Part shown: piece after piece, positions 16,701 through 27,921 of the stretch
Position numbering within the stretch: position 1 is the first letter of the stretch
Layout of the letters: every line of letters starts with the position of its first letter
Source of the DNA: Rotaria socialis
Lineage: Eukaryota; Rotifera; Eurotatoria; Philodinida; Philodinidae
Assembly (NCBI GenBank): GCA_905331475.1
Contig: CAJNYU010002676.1
Location: 124,001 to 188,000, forward strand
Direction of reading: 5' to 3'
Length of the DNA: 64,000 bases
Made by a program: the position numbers and the translations under genes
Notes under the pieces: model-generated
Told to the model about the DNA's origin: nothing
Databases searched by the model: none
The model's input: the letters and a program-made list of their open reading frames with translations, nothing else

Positions 16701-19700
16701 TATGAACTTCGTCGTCGTGAGGCTGCAGGTTCATTGACATATCATGGTCAAGTTGATAAAATTACTGATGGTCACTTATTTTCCGGTACAAGTCAAACAG
16801 AATTACAATGGAATAATAAGCAAAATAAAGCAACAGCAGTAGGTAGTTTCTCTATTTGCAAAAATTCCCGTTCATTAAAGTCACATTGGGATATTGATAC
16901 AAGTCTTGTTCCAGACAAAAAAGATGCGGAACTTGACTTAAATGTTCGTTTCGATCGACAACCTAAACAAAATGCACCAAAATCTTTAATTCTTGTATAT
17001 GATGTTACATTGAAAGCACCTAAACATAAACTTGTTCAATTAATTGATCTCGATGGTAACTTTACCAAACAAGCCGGCAAACTTGAAACATACAATTCAA
17101 TTGCTTATCGTATTGATACAGGCTTGAAAGAAATCAACTTGAATCTTATTGTCAATCGTAATCAAACCGGTGATGGTTCATTAAAAACTCACGTTGCTAT
17201 ATCATTACCATTTAAAAATTTACCATACATTACACATGATTTGAAATTACAACGATGTCCAATATCTAAACGCCTTGTGCATGTTGAATCACGATTACTT
17301 GCTAAACCAGTTTTTTCACATGTTGCTGCAATTGGCATTAATCGTACAAGTCCAGATCAACCACCACATGTTACCGTTGAAAATCAAATTGAATATTTAC
17401 GTTCAAATGGAGATGTTTTATTTGGTTTATCGAAAGTTGAAGTACAACGTTGGTCAAAATTGCATTCATTTGGTTTTTTGAAACGTAGTAATGCTGTATT
17501 ACATCGACATTCAATTGGATATGTTTTTTCACCTAAAACACGTAAAATTGCATTATCATTAGAAAGCCCACAATTACCAGGAAATCCATTGAGTTTCATC
17601 GTTGAGTTAACCATTGATCGAGCAAATCGTATTGGAAAAATGCAATGGCCACAAGAATTTGGTTTTCATTTTGAATTCGGTACGCCACTATCAAATTTAA
17701 CTGCATTAAAAGTCTTCTATAATCTACCAATGTTTAACAAAAATAGTCAAACACGAATTGACGGAGCCGTTGGCTTTAAACTTGCGTCACCAGTAAGACA
17801 CTTCAATATATATATATATATTCGTTTGTTCATTTTTTTTTCTTTATTTTATAGAAAGTCACTCCAGTGGACTTCTATATCAAAGCTAGAGGTTCACTTG
17901 ACACCACATTTCAACTTGTTGAAACAGTCAATATTGGTGAGGATATATCATTAAATGCATTATTAACAGCACAGTATCATCCTGGTTCAATCAGTCAAAT
18001 TAGTGCATCGGCAAGTACCAAAATCTATGATCGAGAATTTCAAAATTCATTTTATGCACTCATTAAACAACATCAAGTTGTTATACGAGGTATTCTAAAT
18101 ACAACTGATAATCAAGATTATAAATATGAAATGGATATTGGCTTTGATGATGATTTACTTACTGGACACACAGAACGAACAGATGGTCAACAAATAGTTG
18201 CATCAGATATTAGTGCCAACAAATGTTCACCAACTGGAAAATACAATCGTTGCTACAAAGGTGATATTACTGTTCAAACAGGTAGTAGTGGAGCATCGAA
18301 AAAAGGTTCATTCGATGCTAGTTGGGGCAGTGGTACAGCTAAATTAGAAGTTAAAGTTCCCGAACAAGTTGAAATGAAATTTGATCATACACATACTGGT
18401 CGTGTTCGTGATGAGGATTTCAGTTCGAAAACAATAATTGAAGGCAAATCTTTACGAGCAGATAATAAAGGTGCATTTAGTTATTCCGGTGCAGTAGAAA
18501 AAGATGATGGTAAATGGAATAGTGTTCAAGTAGAAACATCATTATCAGATATGAAAACAGGACAAAAATCATTTGTATCCAATATTGGCTTCACTCAAAA
18601 AGTTACGAATAAATTAGCTGGAGAATTTCAACGTAATATTGATGTTAAAGTTCAACGACAAGGTAAATACAATATAAATAAAAAGGCAAACAACGAATGC
18701 ACACTTATTTCATATTTTTAGGTTTAACTTTGGTTGATTGGTCAAGTGAATCAGTTACTTGTAAAGGTAATCCAACAAATGTTCTTACTGGTTTGTGTCA
18801 AACAGCAACATTCAATATGAAAACAAGCAATGTATTAGCTCAACGTCTTCGACAACGTCTTCAATTGCCTGTTGATCCAAAATTAGCTAATACAGCTGGT
18901 CAAATTACATATGATGGTACATTGAAATTAGATGTGAAATTCGATCCTAAATCAGGTCCTCATACAGTAACATTTGATTTAAATCGCGCGAAAGAAGATA
19001 CTGTTGATGTTAATGTTGTCTTTCAACAACGATACGATCGTCAACCAATGAGTGTTCAAATCAATGCCAATCTTCCACGACAAGATCCCATATCAGTTAA
19101 ATATGATGAACAATTGCGTAGTGAAACAAACTTTCAAGGTACTCTTAAATATTCATTTAATGCAAAAGATAAATCAGCTGAAAAAACATATCAATGTGAA
19201 GTTGATCGACCAGATCCAACTGATTTTTCAATTAATTGTGTCGGCGAACGAACAACATTAGCTATTGATATTGATCGTAATTTAGGCAAATCCAAAGTTT
19301 ACATTGATTTAAATCGATTTGCAGGCGAACGATTTGGATTTGAAGCTGTACGTGATCCACAAACAAAACAGCTCGATGCTACTTTATATACATTAATTAC
19401 ATCATGGAATGTTAAACGAAACCCTGGAAAATCAACTGTTGTTAGTATTAAACAGAAGGATAATGAAGTTTTACGTGTCGAAGCTACAAAAGTTAGCGAT
19501 CAAGAAGTTCAAATTAAATTTTTACCAACTAATGTTAATCTCAAGTAAGTTTTAAACTAGTTTGTTTTTTGAATGCTCCCTTTGTCATCGTGATCAATTT
19601 TGTATTTTTGAACATTAAAATTGCTCTCTATCTGTATAATATAGACAATATTAGTATCAGTGCATTGATGTTGTATGAGGCGTAATTAGACGGGAACACC

Positions 19701-22479
19701 ATAAATGCTTAAGAACCGATTTCACTCTCTTGTAAAGATCTAAACAATCAGTCTCAATCATCTATTATCACTAAATTTAACTCCTAACTAGTAGATTCTA
19801 TTTATTTCATTGATCAAATATTTTGATTTTTAGACTTCAATGGGACAAATCAACAGTCATTACACTTAAACAAACATCTCCTCAAGACCGTGATCTTCTA
19901 TCAATAACTATTGATCGTGAAAAAATTCGTCCTTATCTACCATCATTACGTAATCAAAATCGACCATCATATGATATTGATCAAGTATCAACAAAATCAT
20001 CAAAACCATTATTTGAAATTGCTCTTGATTCACATGTTCTTATTTCGATTTCACAAGCTATTGGCAAATTGGGTTCACACAATGGTTTATATGGTTTAGA
20101 TACAGTTAAGAAAGCATTTAAATTACAAATCGGTGATGCACCATTGACAATCTATAATGTTCAACATTGGAAAACACACGAAGAAAATAGTCATTTACCA
20201 GAAAGTTATGTACTTCAAATTGTCAATAATGCTAATGGAAATACAATACAATTGGCAACAGCTAAATGGAATGAAGTTCGTTTAATCGCAAAATTGAGTC
20301 ATTCATTTGATGGTGGAAAAACTTTAACAACTGATTTGAAACTTGATAGAAATTATGCACATGAAGTTGGTTCAGTTTACTTCTTCCATAGTTTAGGCTA
20401 TCGAAATATTGAAGGAGCTCGACAACTTCGCGTAAGAACAAAATGAAAAACATAATGATTTATACATTTTTTTTTCTCTTTTTCATAATAGAATTTCACA
20501 CGAAATTTCATTCGCAGTAATATGCTTAAAGATTTACAAGCAACAAATGCTGCTGGATTAGTAAAAGTGTTCCGTGGACGTATACGATCAATTTTAGATG
20601 TTGATTATAATGCTTTTAAAGCTATTGTTGCAGCATGGAATCAAGAATCAGAAAAGAGCTTCCTTCGACAATGGTCGTAAGTAGAAAATAATTGTTTTTT
20701 TATTTTAATTATCAATTGATATTGAAATGGTGCAACGATTTTAAGATTATATTGCGCACAAAACGAGTAGAAAAATAATTAACAGAGACCGTTGGTTATG
20801 TTGTAGATCAGTAGATTTCGAATCTGATAGATTATACTCACGAACTGCAATATATATACACATATATATAGTTTTTCTATTTGATTATCTAAAATGATAA
20901 ATTATTTATTTTTCTCTCTAGTACTCGTCTTGGTTTAGCAGAATTCTTTGCCAAATATCCAACTTACGGTGAAGCATCCGATCGTATTTTTGCTCTTCTT
21001 GGCGAACGTCATGCTGCACGTGATGCATTCTGGCGTGAACGTATCGAAGCTATTGTTAATGATAATCGTCTTAAAGATTTATCTGATCGTCTTCAAGTTC
21101 GTCGTGAAGCACTTGTCAAACGATTATCAGCATATGCAGAGTTAGCTCTCGATCGTATATTACCTAAAGTTGATCAAGCTGATATTGATAAGCGCATAGC
21201 TAATTATGTTGGCAAATTAGTTGGAGGATTTGAACAAGTTTCTAAACGAAATACCGAACAATGGAAAGCAGTATTTAAACTTATTGACGATGCTAGCAAA
21301 GGTGAAGACACTAAATGGTTCCGAACATTAGTCGCCGATATTGATTCAGCTGCATTTGCTGCTGCAGCTGATGCTGAATCAGCTAAAGTATTTAAAAAAT
21401 TGGGCGATTCATCAAAATTATTGATTGGTAATCTTCAACAATTTTCACGACGCATTACAAAACGACGTGAAGCTATTCGTGAACGCGTTAAAAATGCAAT
21501 TCGACATATTCCAAAGGTAGATTCATTTATGAACTTTAGTTTATTAACTTTAATCTTTCATTTCTCTTTTAAAGGCATTTGTTAACACCACAAACTTTGA
21601 ATTATTAGTACCTATTGGACGCCAACCAGGTAGCTATGCTGGTACAAGTGAATTAATACTTGCCATTGGCAGTCTTCTTCGAAATCGTGATCAAGCATTT
21701 GATACTATACGTTCAGTATTAGTAAACCGTATGGAATCACGTTCAGAAACATCTCAAAATTACTTTAAACTTTTACGTGCAGTTGGCAAACGTTTCTTTA
21801 AACGTAATCCATCATTAACCCCTGAATTTCAAGCTGTTATTGCTCCAACTGGTGATGCTATTGATGTACATGGTCATTATATATATTTGAATCCAGCTTG
21901 TGGTTATGTCTTAGCACATGATTTTGCTGATTTACAATTTTCATTTAATTTTGTTAATGGTAAAGTTCAATCAGTAATTGGCAATGAAGGTGAAATCAAA
22001 GAAAATGATTGCTCAAATACTGGCCGTGTTCAAATTTGTAATGATGGAGGCTTCTATACTATTTCTGTACCAATGCATTATGGTTAGTTCGAAAAGCGAT
22101 CATTGATATTTTAATTTTCTTTTGTTTTCTTCTCTCAAAATAGGTGGCCGTGTTAATGGCGCACTTGGTGATGTACGTGATCGTAGTGAAAAGGAAAGCA
22201 ATGATTTTAGTCGTTGGTTATTGCACCACTGTCCAGAAGCAGGAGCTGGCCAATCAAGCAAAGGTGGCCAAGCCATACCTGAGTGTTTCAGTGAAGATGA
22301 TGTAAGTCTTCCATAATTTGCTTGCTTTTTTTCCAGTGATGAGTCTTTTTTCAATTTTCTCATTCAATTAGGATGAACAACAATTTTGTGAGAATTTTGT
22401 TCTTAATGGCGTCAAAGGTGGAAAAGATCGACGAGTATTACTCGGCCAAATTGCACAAGCTCGTAAAACAATCTTATAA
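10719..22479 (+). CDS. Large lipid transfer protein (apolipophorin / vitellogenin family)
   Basis: Secreted carrier of lipid, yolk or haemolymph lipoprotein type. I trace 26 exons totalling about 2,990 codons; most introns are 50-70 bp, with larger ones at 12235, 16202, 19545 and 20677. The start at 10719 gives a signal peptide (MAVSLNFCFGLVLLL). Residues about 40-620 form the vitellogenin-type lipid-binding N domain, including the Cys-containing SYVCQTEI and the helical region around 12,640-13,500. A Ser/Glu/Asp-rich insert is at 11,800-11,890. A long beta-sheet lipid-binding region follows to about residue 2,480. A charged helical region spans 20,920-21,515. A von Willebrand D-like module is near residues 2,830-2,920 (DVHGHYIYLNPACGYVLAHD, then DCSNTGRVQICNDGG). 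Length and domain order fit insect apolipophorins better than short vitellogenins. Which of the two roles it has cannot be read from sequence. A basic site (KHRR, about 16,170) may be cleaved into subunits. Confidence 0.92.
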
Positions 22480-24216
22480 AAGAAGACTGTATATACAAGT
22501 AGGGTTGGAAAAATAAATAGCGTTCTTTCTTTTTTTTTTCTTAGCGTCTTCAGCTTTTTCCCTCTCTTATTTGTCTGACTTAATCTTCTTATAACTGTAG
22601 TTTACACTTTGTTATTATCATCATTTTATACACTGCTTATCTTAATCTTTATAAACTTGTATTACCTTAAAAATTGAAATAAATTCTTTTGGAAAAATGT
22701 TGGTAAATTAAAATAATTATTCGTTCATACAGAAATTTTATCCTATTTATTGACATCAGATGATTCCTCTAGCATCGAAAACAATAAGAAATCTTAATGT
22801 TTTTTTAAGTCCACTTTCGATCAGGATAAAAACTTTTCTTTGTCTGAGATGGAATGTTAAATAGAATCCAAAAACGAAGATAAGAATTAATTAATTTAAT
22901 GTATGATGTGTATCAAAGATCTTTGAAGATTATCTAAATAAGACTGATATTCTGCCACAAGAACAAGCAGTTGTCCAGCTAAGTCACTTCTATGAACTGA
23001 CTTGCATTTTACTGTAATATCTTCACAAAATATGTACTCGTGAAAAAAGCCAGAAATCTAGAATTCATGTACAGTGTGCGTATAGATGTTTATCCAATGA
23101 ATGTAATATTGTGATTCCAAATAGTATTCATAACAAATGTTCGGTCCAATTAAAACGCGTCAAAAATTGGATTTATCAGTATGAAGTAAAAAGGGCTATG
23201 AAAACTTTTCAGTATCAAATTGAGTAAATTTCTAAAATTTGACGACTGTTGGTGAAGAAAATTTTCTTGAGGGTGGCAGCTCAAACTAGATCGCATTTAA
23301 AATGATAACTAATATGATAAAGTAATCGACGCTCAGCCAGAAAATCTTGGAGCAGTAATCAAAAATGAAGTTAAAATAAATAATATCAGAAATATTATCC
23401 GGAGAAACTCAAACGAAATGTATTTCAGGTGTTGCGACAAACATGAAAACAGATTTTAAGATCATTGAATTTGGCAAATGACAAAATGCTTTGTGACAGA
23501 TATACTTTTAAACTGGATCTTGTTTATAGTACCCCATGGAATATTTGTTATGAATGTTATTTGCAACTACTTTAGTTAACGAAGATAAATGAAGTTTTGG
23601 AACTTACAGAAACGGATAAATTAAACTCATAGAGGAGAAATGATAAAAATTCTAAACTTTAGATTTTGATACCAAATTATACATGGAAGCTGGAAATATA
23701 TTGCTGTCGTGACGCGATGTTTTTTAATAGAAGGGCGATTTTAGTGGCTCAAGTCGGACTCGGGTTCACACATCACAGTCTATTAGAGCTGCACGAATAA
23801 TTTTTTTCAGGATATTTTAGTATCTTTGTATCTGGATTTTAATAAGTTTAAAGCTGTATTATCCGCGGCAGGTTAGTTATTAACACAGTAGTGTGGGTGT
23901 GGCTGAAGAGAGCAGCACGACTCAGCGCTATCAATTCACAACAACAGCAACGCAGCATCAGTGCATTCGACAAAATCACGTTGGCACTAATACGACTCTG
24001 ATTTAATAAGAATATTTCAGAGCTATGCTCGTTTATAAATGTTTCGTGAAGAAAAATATATAATAATTATATGATGCATAAGTAGTTTCAAGTAAAGTTG
24101 CATACAATTATGATATTATATACTAAAAAAAAATGATCTTCGCAAGTATGTTTAAGGGCAGAGTTTATGTCATTATTGTTATTTGTTCTTGTGTTCAAAC
24201 ACACGGATTAGCCAAT
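22480..24216. other. Intergenic; lipid transfer protein 3' UTR, otherwise no gene seen
   Basis: AATAAA candidates lie at about 22,513 and 22,678 after the stop codon. The rest is AT-rich, except 23,700-24,000, which is richer in G and C and has no open frame or RNA-gene signature that I can support. Confidence 0.45.
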
Positions 24217-24878
24217 TCATCGAACCGCTGTCACAATACCTAGCTTGTTGACCACAACACGCACATCACTCGTTAGAATATTTAGTGGCATTGGAGCACC
24301 TTCTTTGAAAATCGCTAAATTTGTAAGACCTATTTTGAATCAAAAAAGAAATTTGCAACTGATACTACTAGTGATCTGCTATCTGATTCTTTTTTAATAA
24401 TTTCAACTGCTTCTTCACCTTTTCTACCAAGTAATTCTGGCCATTCGCGTTTTCCCGAAGCTGGTGTCGTTTCTAAAAGTTCTCATGATAATCACGCAAA
24501 AATAAATCTGCTTCAGCTACTTTTAATAAGCACAACAATTACTATACGATTGTTCTTTTCATCAAAAATCTCTGGTTTTAATATAACTCGAGTTTGAGTG
24601 GCATATAATAACTCATGCTTTTCATTTTTAATACTGGCACTTAACGAATACGTATGTCCCTCAACGCTGCGATATATTGAATGTCTCAATACAAAGAATA
24701 TTGGAATCATGTTTGCTTTTTTTGTTTTATGTGTGATAGCTGTTGCTGGTGCATCAGCGCGTGATGTTTCTTCCAGCTCAACTGTTAATGTCGCATTTCC
24801 TTCAATTCTTGCCCAAAGCTCCATGCTATGTGGCAAAGCCATGTATGTATGAATGGGAACGGTAGCCTCACCACCCAT
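24217..24878 (-). CDS. YbaY-like domain fused to a potato inhibitor I (I13) protease inhibitor
   Basis: Predicted cytosolic or unconventionally secreted serine-protease inhibitor. The start at 24878 (MGGEATVPIHTYMALPHS) follows an acceptor-like tatcttgaag, and no signal peptide is seen. Residues about 1-105 match the YbaY/YscW family of bacterial lipoproteins: a GEATV...MALP opening, LEETSRADAPATAI, and EGHTYSLSASI. After a 49-bp phase-1 intron (24526-24478), the C-terminal part is potato inhibitor I: KREWPELLGRKGEEAVEIIK, then FKEGAPMPLN as the binding loop (P1 predicted Leu) and DVRVVVNKLGIVTAVR at the end. The second join needs a GC-AG intron (about 24386-24336); otherwise the gene is broken there. 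Within the loop, the usual Thr before P1 is Pro and one of the two supporting Arg is Asp, so activity is uncertain. YbaY domains are bacterial and I13 inhibitors occur in plants, bacteria and some invertebrates, which suggests lateral transfer. Confidence 0.8.
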
Positions 24879-26021
24879 ATACCGCTCCACCTTCAAGATA
24901 GATAAATATATAAATGTAAAGAAAACTATAAACAACAAATATGTAATACAATTACCACTAAAAGTAATGAAGTAAATAATACTAATAGTAAGATATAGTT
25001 AGTTTGTTCATGATTTAATCAGAATATTCTGTATTTCGCACATGGATGTGCTAGATAAGTGCAGGAGTTAAAAAGAACTACTTGTAGAAAGAAAAGATAA
25101 TAAATTCGGTGGTTTCATTCAAGTTTTTAAACATGTTGATCAAGAGTAACGATTGCTTTTGCACAAGAGTTGCATGTGTGATCGTTCATAGGCTTCCATT
25201 GTATATTAATCATTTTGCGCAATTAAAAAAGGAGCAAGGTTGGCTACATTGTATGATACATGTTTTGTGGTAAATATTGTCTTCATTTTGATTATGATGA
25301 AGGTTTCTAAGATTTTATGATAATTTCATTTCTTTAAAAAAGGTCGATCTTGATTGATATAAACGAAGAGCAATATTGTTCTGGGCATGGAATTCGGTGG
25401 AATTTTAAAATATATTGTCGAAGATTCATTTTTTGTGAAATACAAATATTTCTGCCTCAAAATTGCTGACTGAAAAATAGATGTGCTCAAGAAGAGACAA
25501 TAAAAACAACGCTAATTTTCACAATGTTTTAAATAGTAACCTTCTTTTAAACAATGTAAAATTCAAATATCTTAAGTGGAATTTGTCTGCAAAGATAGAG
25601 TTTCGATAGAAAAAAACAACATTATATTAACCATAGGAGAAGAATCTGTCGTGAATTTCGAGCGGTTCAATTAGCACGGTTGATTTTATATTGATTTACA
25701 GTTCATTGAAATATTATGGTATTTGATTCGGACATTGAAGCATAGACACTTCGGTATATTCCTAATACAATGTGATAATTCAATGAAGGTTGAATGTGAC
25801 TAAAGTCAAAATCCATCATTATGAGTAAGAGCACTCTGTAATATTCAAATAGTATCATTTGTATTTATCGAGCATCATTCTTGTGAAAATCTACCACTCC
25901 TATCATCTTTAATGAATAATATGTATGTTACATAAATAAACTCGTGGCGTCTAACCGAGAAGGAAATTGAAATTGAAATACTGAATTAGTTAAATTGGTA
26001 TCAAATTCACAGGTGAATTAG
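24879..26021. other. Intergenic; no gene seen
   Basis: Separates the inhibitor fusion (-) from the orphan serpin exon (+). I looked for serpin body motifs (such as the VNCIYFK stretch) upstream of the orphan exon and found none. Confidence 0.45.
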
Positions 26022-26200
26022 GTTCGGGAGCTGCTGCCGCTACGGCTGTTATTATGATAAGACAATCACTGAAACTGCTTCGAGAACACAATCCAATAGC
26101 ATTCAAAGCTGATCGGTCGTTTCTAATTTTTATTGGCGAACGTCGAAGAAATTTGGTTTTATTCAGTGGTAAATATGCCTCACTACGCACAGCATCCTAA
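26022..26200 (+). pseudogene. Orphan serpin reactive-centre-loop terminal exon
   Basis: Encodes the hinge, reactive loop and C-terminal strands of a serpin: GSGAAAATAVIM, a divergent loop (IRQSLKLLREHN), then AFKADRSFLIFI and LFSGKYASLRTAS with a stop at 26198-26200. The acceptor (gaattag before gttcgg) is nearly the same as that of loop exon B at 29981. No serpin body exons lie upstream, and the intact body at 27,922 is downstream, so ordinary cis-splicing cannot use it. The P13 Glu is Gly and the conserved DRPF is DRSF. It is most likely the remnant of a deleted serpin copy. Use by trans-splicing cannot be excluded but has no support here. Confidence 0.75.
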
Positions 26201-27850
26201 AGGAATTACTTTTCGCTTTATTTTATAACTTATAAGCTTACATTATTCACAAGTAGAAAACAGGAAGAATATGCATTGCATTGATCTGATTGAATCATAT
26301 CGACTAGATTTAATAGAATCAATGACTATTTATAAGCGCATTTCATATTTAAACTACAATATATCTTCGATAAATTGTTTACCTTTCCACTTGTAGCAAA
26401 TAATTTTGTGTGTGCATCTAAATATTCCGTATTATAATCCTCACTACTATCACTGAGTGGCTAAATTCTTCGACATGAATCCATAAGTTACTGCGCTTAA
26501 ATGTTGATAGCATTACTCATAGTGGCTATTTATCTTGGTTCACCCTTCCGGTAGTCTTCTGACAGTTTTCTTCATTAGCTCTACTTTTCTGGTTGGGATA
26601 TAGGCAATCGGTGTTTATTGAAAGGTTTCATACATATTTTGGCTGCTTTTTGTTTAAAGTTCGATCGAGGGTTCTCCAAATCTTTAGGTCATAACACGAA
26701 CTTTGATGTCATCAGGAAATAAAATGTAATCATTAATGTGTGTGGAAGTTTTTTGAAATTTTTGTTAGATTATGTTCATAAGTTGATAAAAATGAAGATT
26801 CAACAAGAATTTTATTCTTCCAATTCCAATGATTTCGCCTTTGCAACATACCAACGCAAGCTTTTGCAGACGACATAAAACTTGGATCTTAAATTGATTT
26901 ACTTTAGTAGTTTTTCTTATTGGATAGGTATTTTAAGTAAATAATAAATCATATGATGTAGTCCTTTCATCATGCTTTACCCTATACCTGAAAGTAAATA
27001 GCAGTAAGTTGCACGAAACAAATTGAAAATTAAAGATATCGATTGTAATTCGGTAAAATAAAAATCAATTTCAACTATTCTTCGATGATTTATGTTCACA
27101 TAAAACTCTATGATGAGTTTTTAATTTAATAAAAATCCAAACGATGAAGTTTCCAGTTCTACATATTAAGTTGTCACTAGCAAGCATACTAAACTGATCG
27201 ATATACAACCTGAAAGTCTAGTCTCTTGGGACAATTCTGGAATAACACATTTCCAAAACATTTATAACATCGTTGAGAAAAGCTATACTGAAAATCATTC
27301 TCAATTCTGAATCATTGAAATATTTAGTAATGAATGCAACTAAACTCTTCGCTATTTCGCAGTTATATGCATTCCTCTTGAAAAAGTATTTAAAAAACCT
27401 TTGAAGTACTCTAGAAAATATGTCCAGTGGGTGCTCATCTTTAGACAACCGTTTTTGTCCGGACAAAGTTCGTCCATAAGAAATGTGATCTACTGGTATT
27501 TACTTAGGCTGATATCAAACAATATTAAACGGACGAAAGTAAAATATTTCACCTTCGAGAAGAAATATGATTCTTTGTTGAAGTGTGAATCATAGAGTAG
27601 TGAACTGAAATCTGTGAGTAAATCGTTGCATCAAAATAACTACCGAACTATTATGATGTGTTTGCCAGGTATTTATTTACTTTCTACAAATTATTTCTGT
27701 CCTTGAAATCCTAGTTTCTTTCTTATCGTTCTTTACTGATGACTCACCAAGTTAATCATCAAGCCGTCATAAATATATTTTGCTATTTAATGTTCTTTGC
27801 TTGTTGAATTAAGCAACTACCGTCAGAAGGAAAAATATTCGCCTAACACA
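26201..27850. other. Intergenic; no gene seen
   Basis: AT-rich DNA between the orphan loop exon and the serpin promoter. The opposing frames at 27218-27466 and 27401-27595 overlap each other and show no motif. Confidence 0.45.
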
Positions 27851-27856
27851 TCGGGG

Positions 27857-27864
27857 TATAAAAA
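27857..27864 (+). promoter_or_regulatory. TATA box of the multi-loop serpin
   Basis: The sequence gtataaaaacagcg sits 65 bases above the ATG at 27922, at a distance that would put the transcription start near 27,885-27,890 in the pyrimidine-rich ttctttttctctgcgcag stretch. It is one of the few clean TATA boxes in the window. Confidence 0.5.
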
Positions 27865-27921
27865 CAGCGACGTTATGGGGTCTACTTCATTCTTTTTCTC
27901 TGCGCAGTTAGAAAAAAAAAT

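Noticed and set aside
23740..23775. tRNA-like promoter boxes (TGGCTCAAGTCGG and GGGTTCACAC)
   Set aside because: The two boxes are only about ten bases apart, no cloverleaf can be drawn, and the second box lacks the conserved purine.
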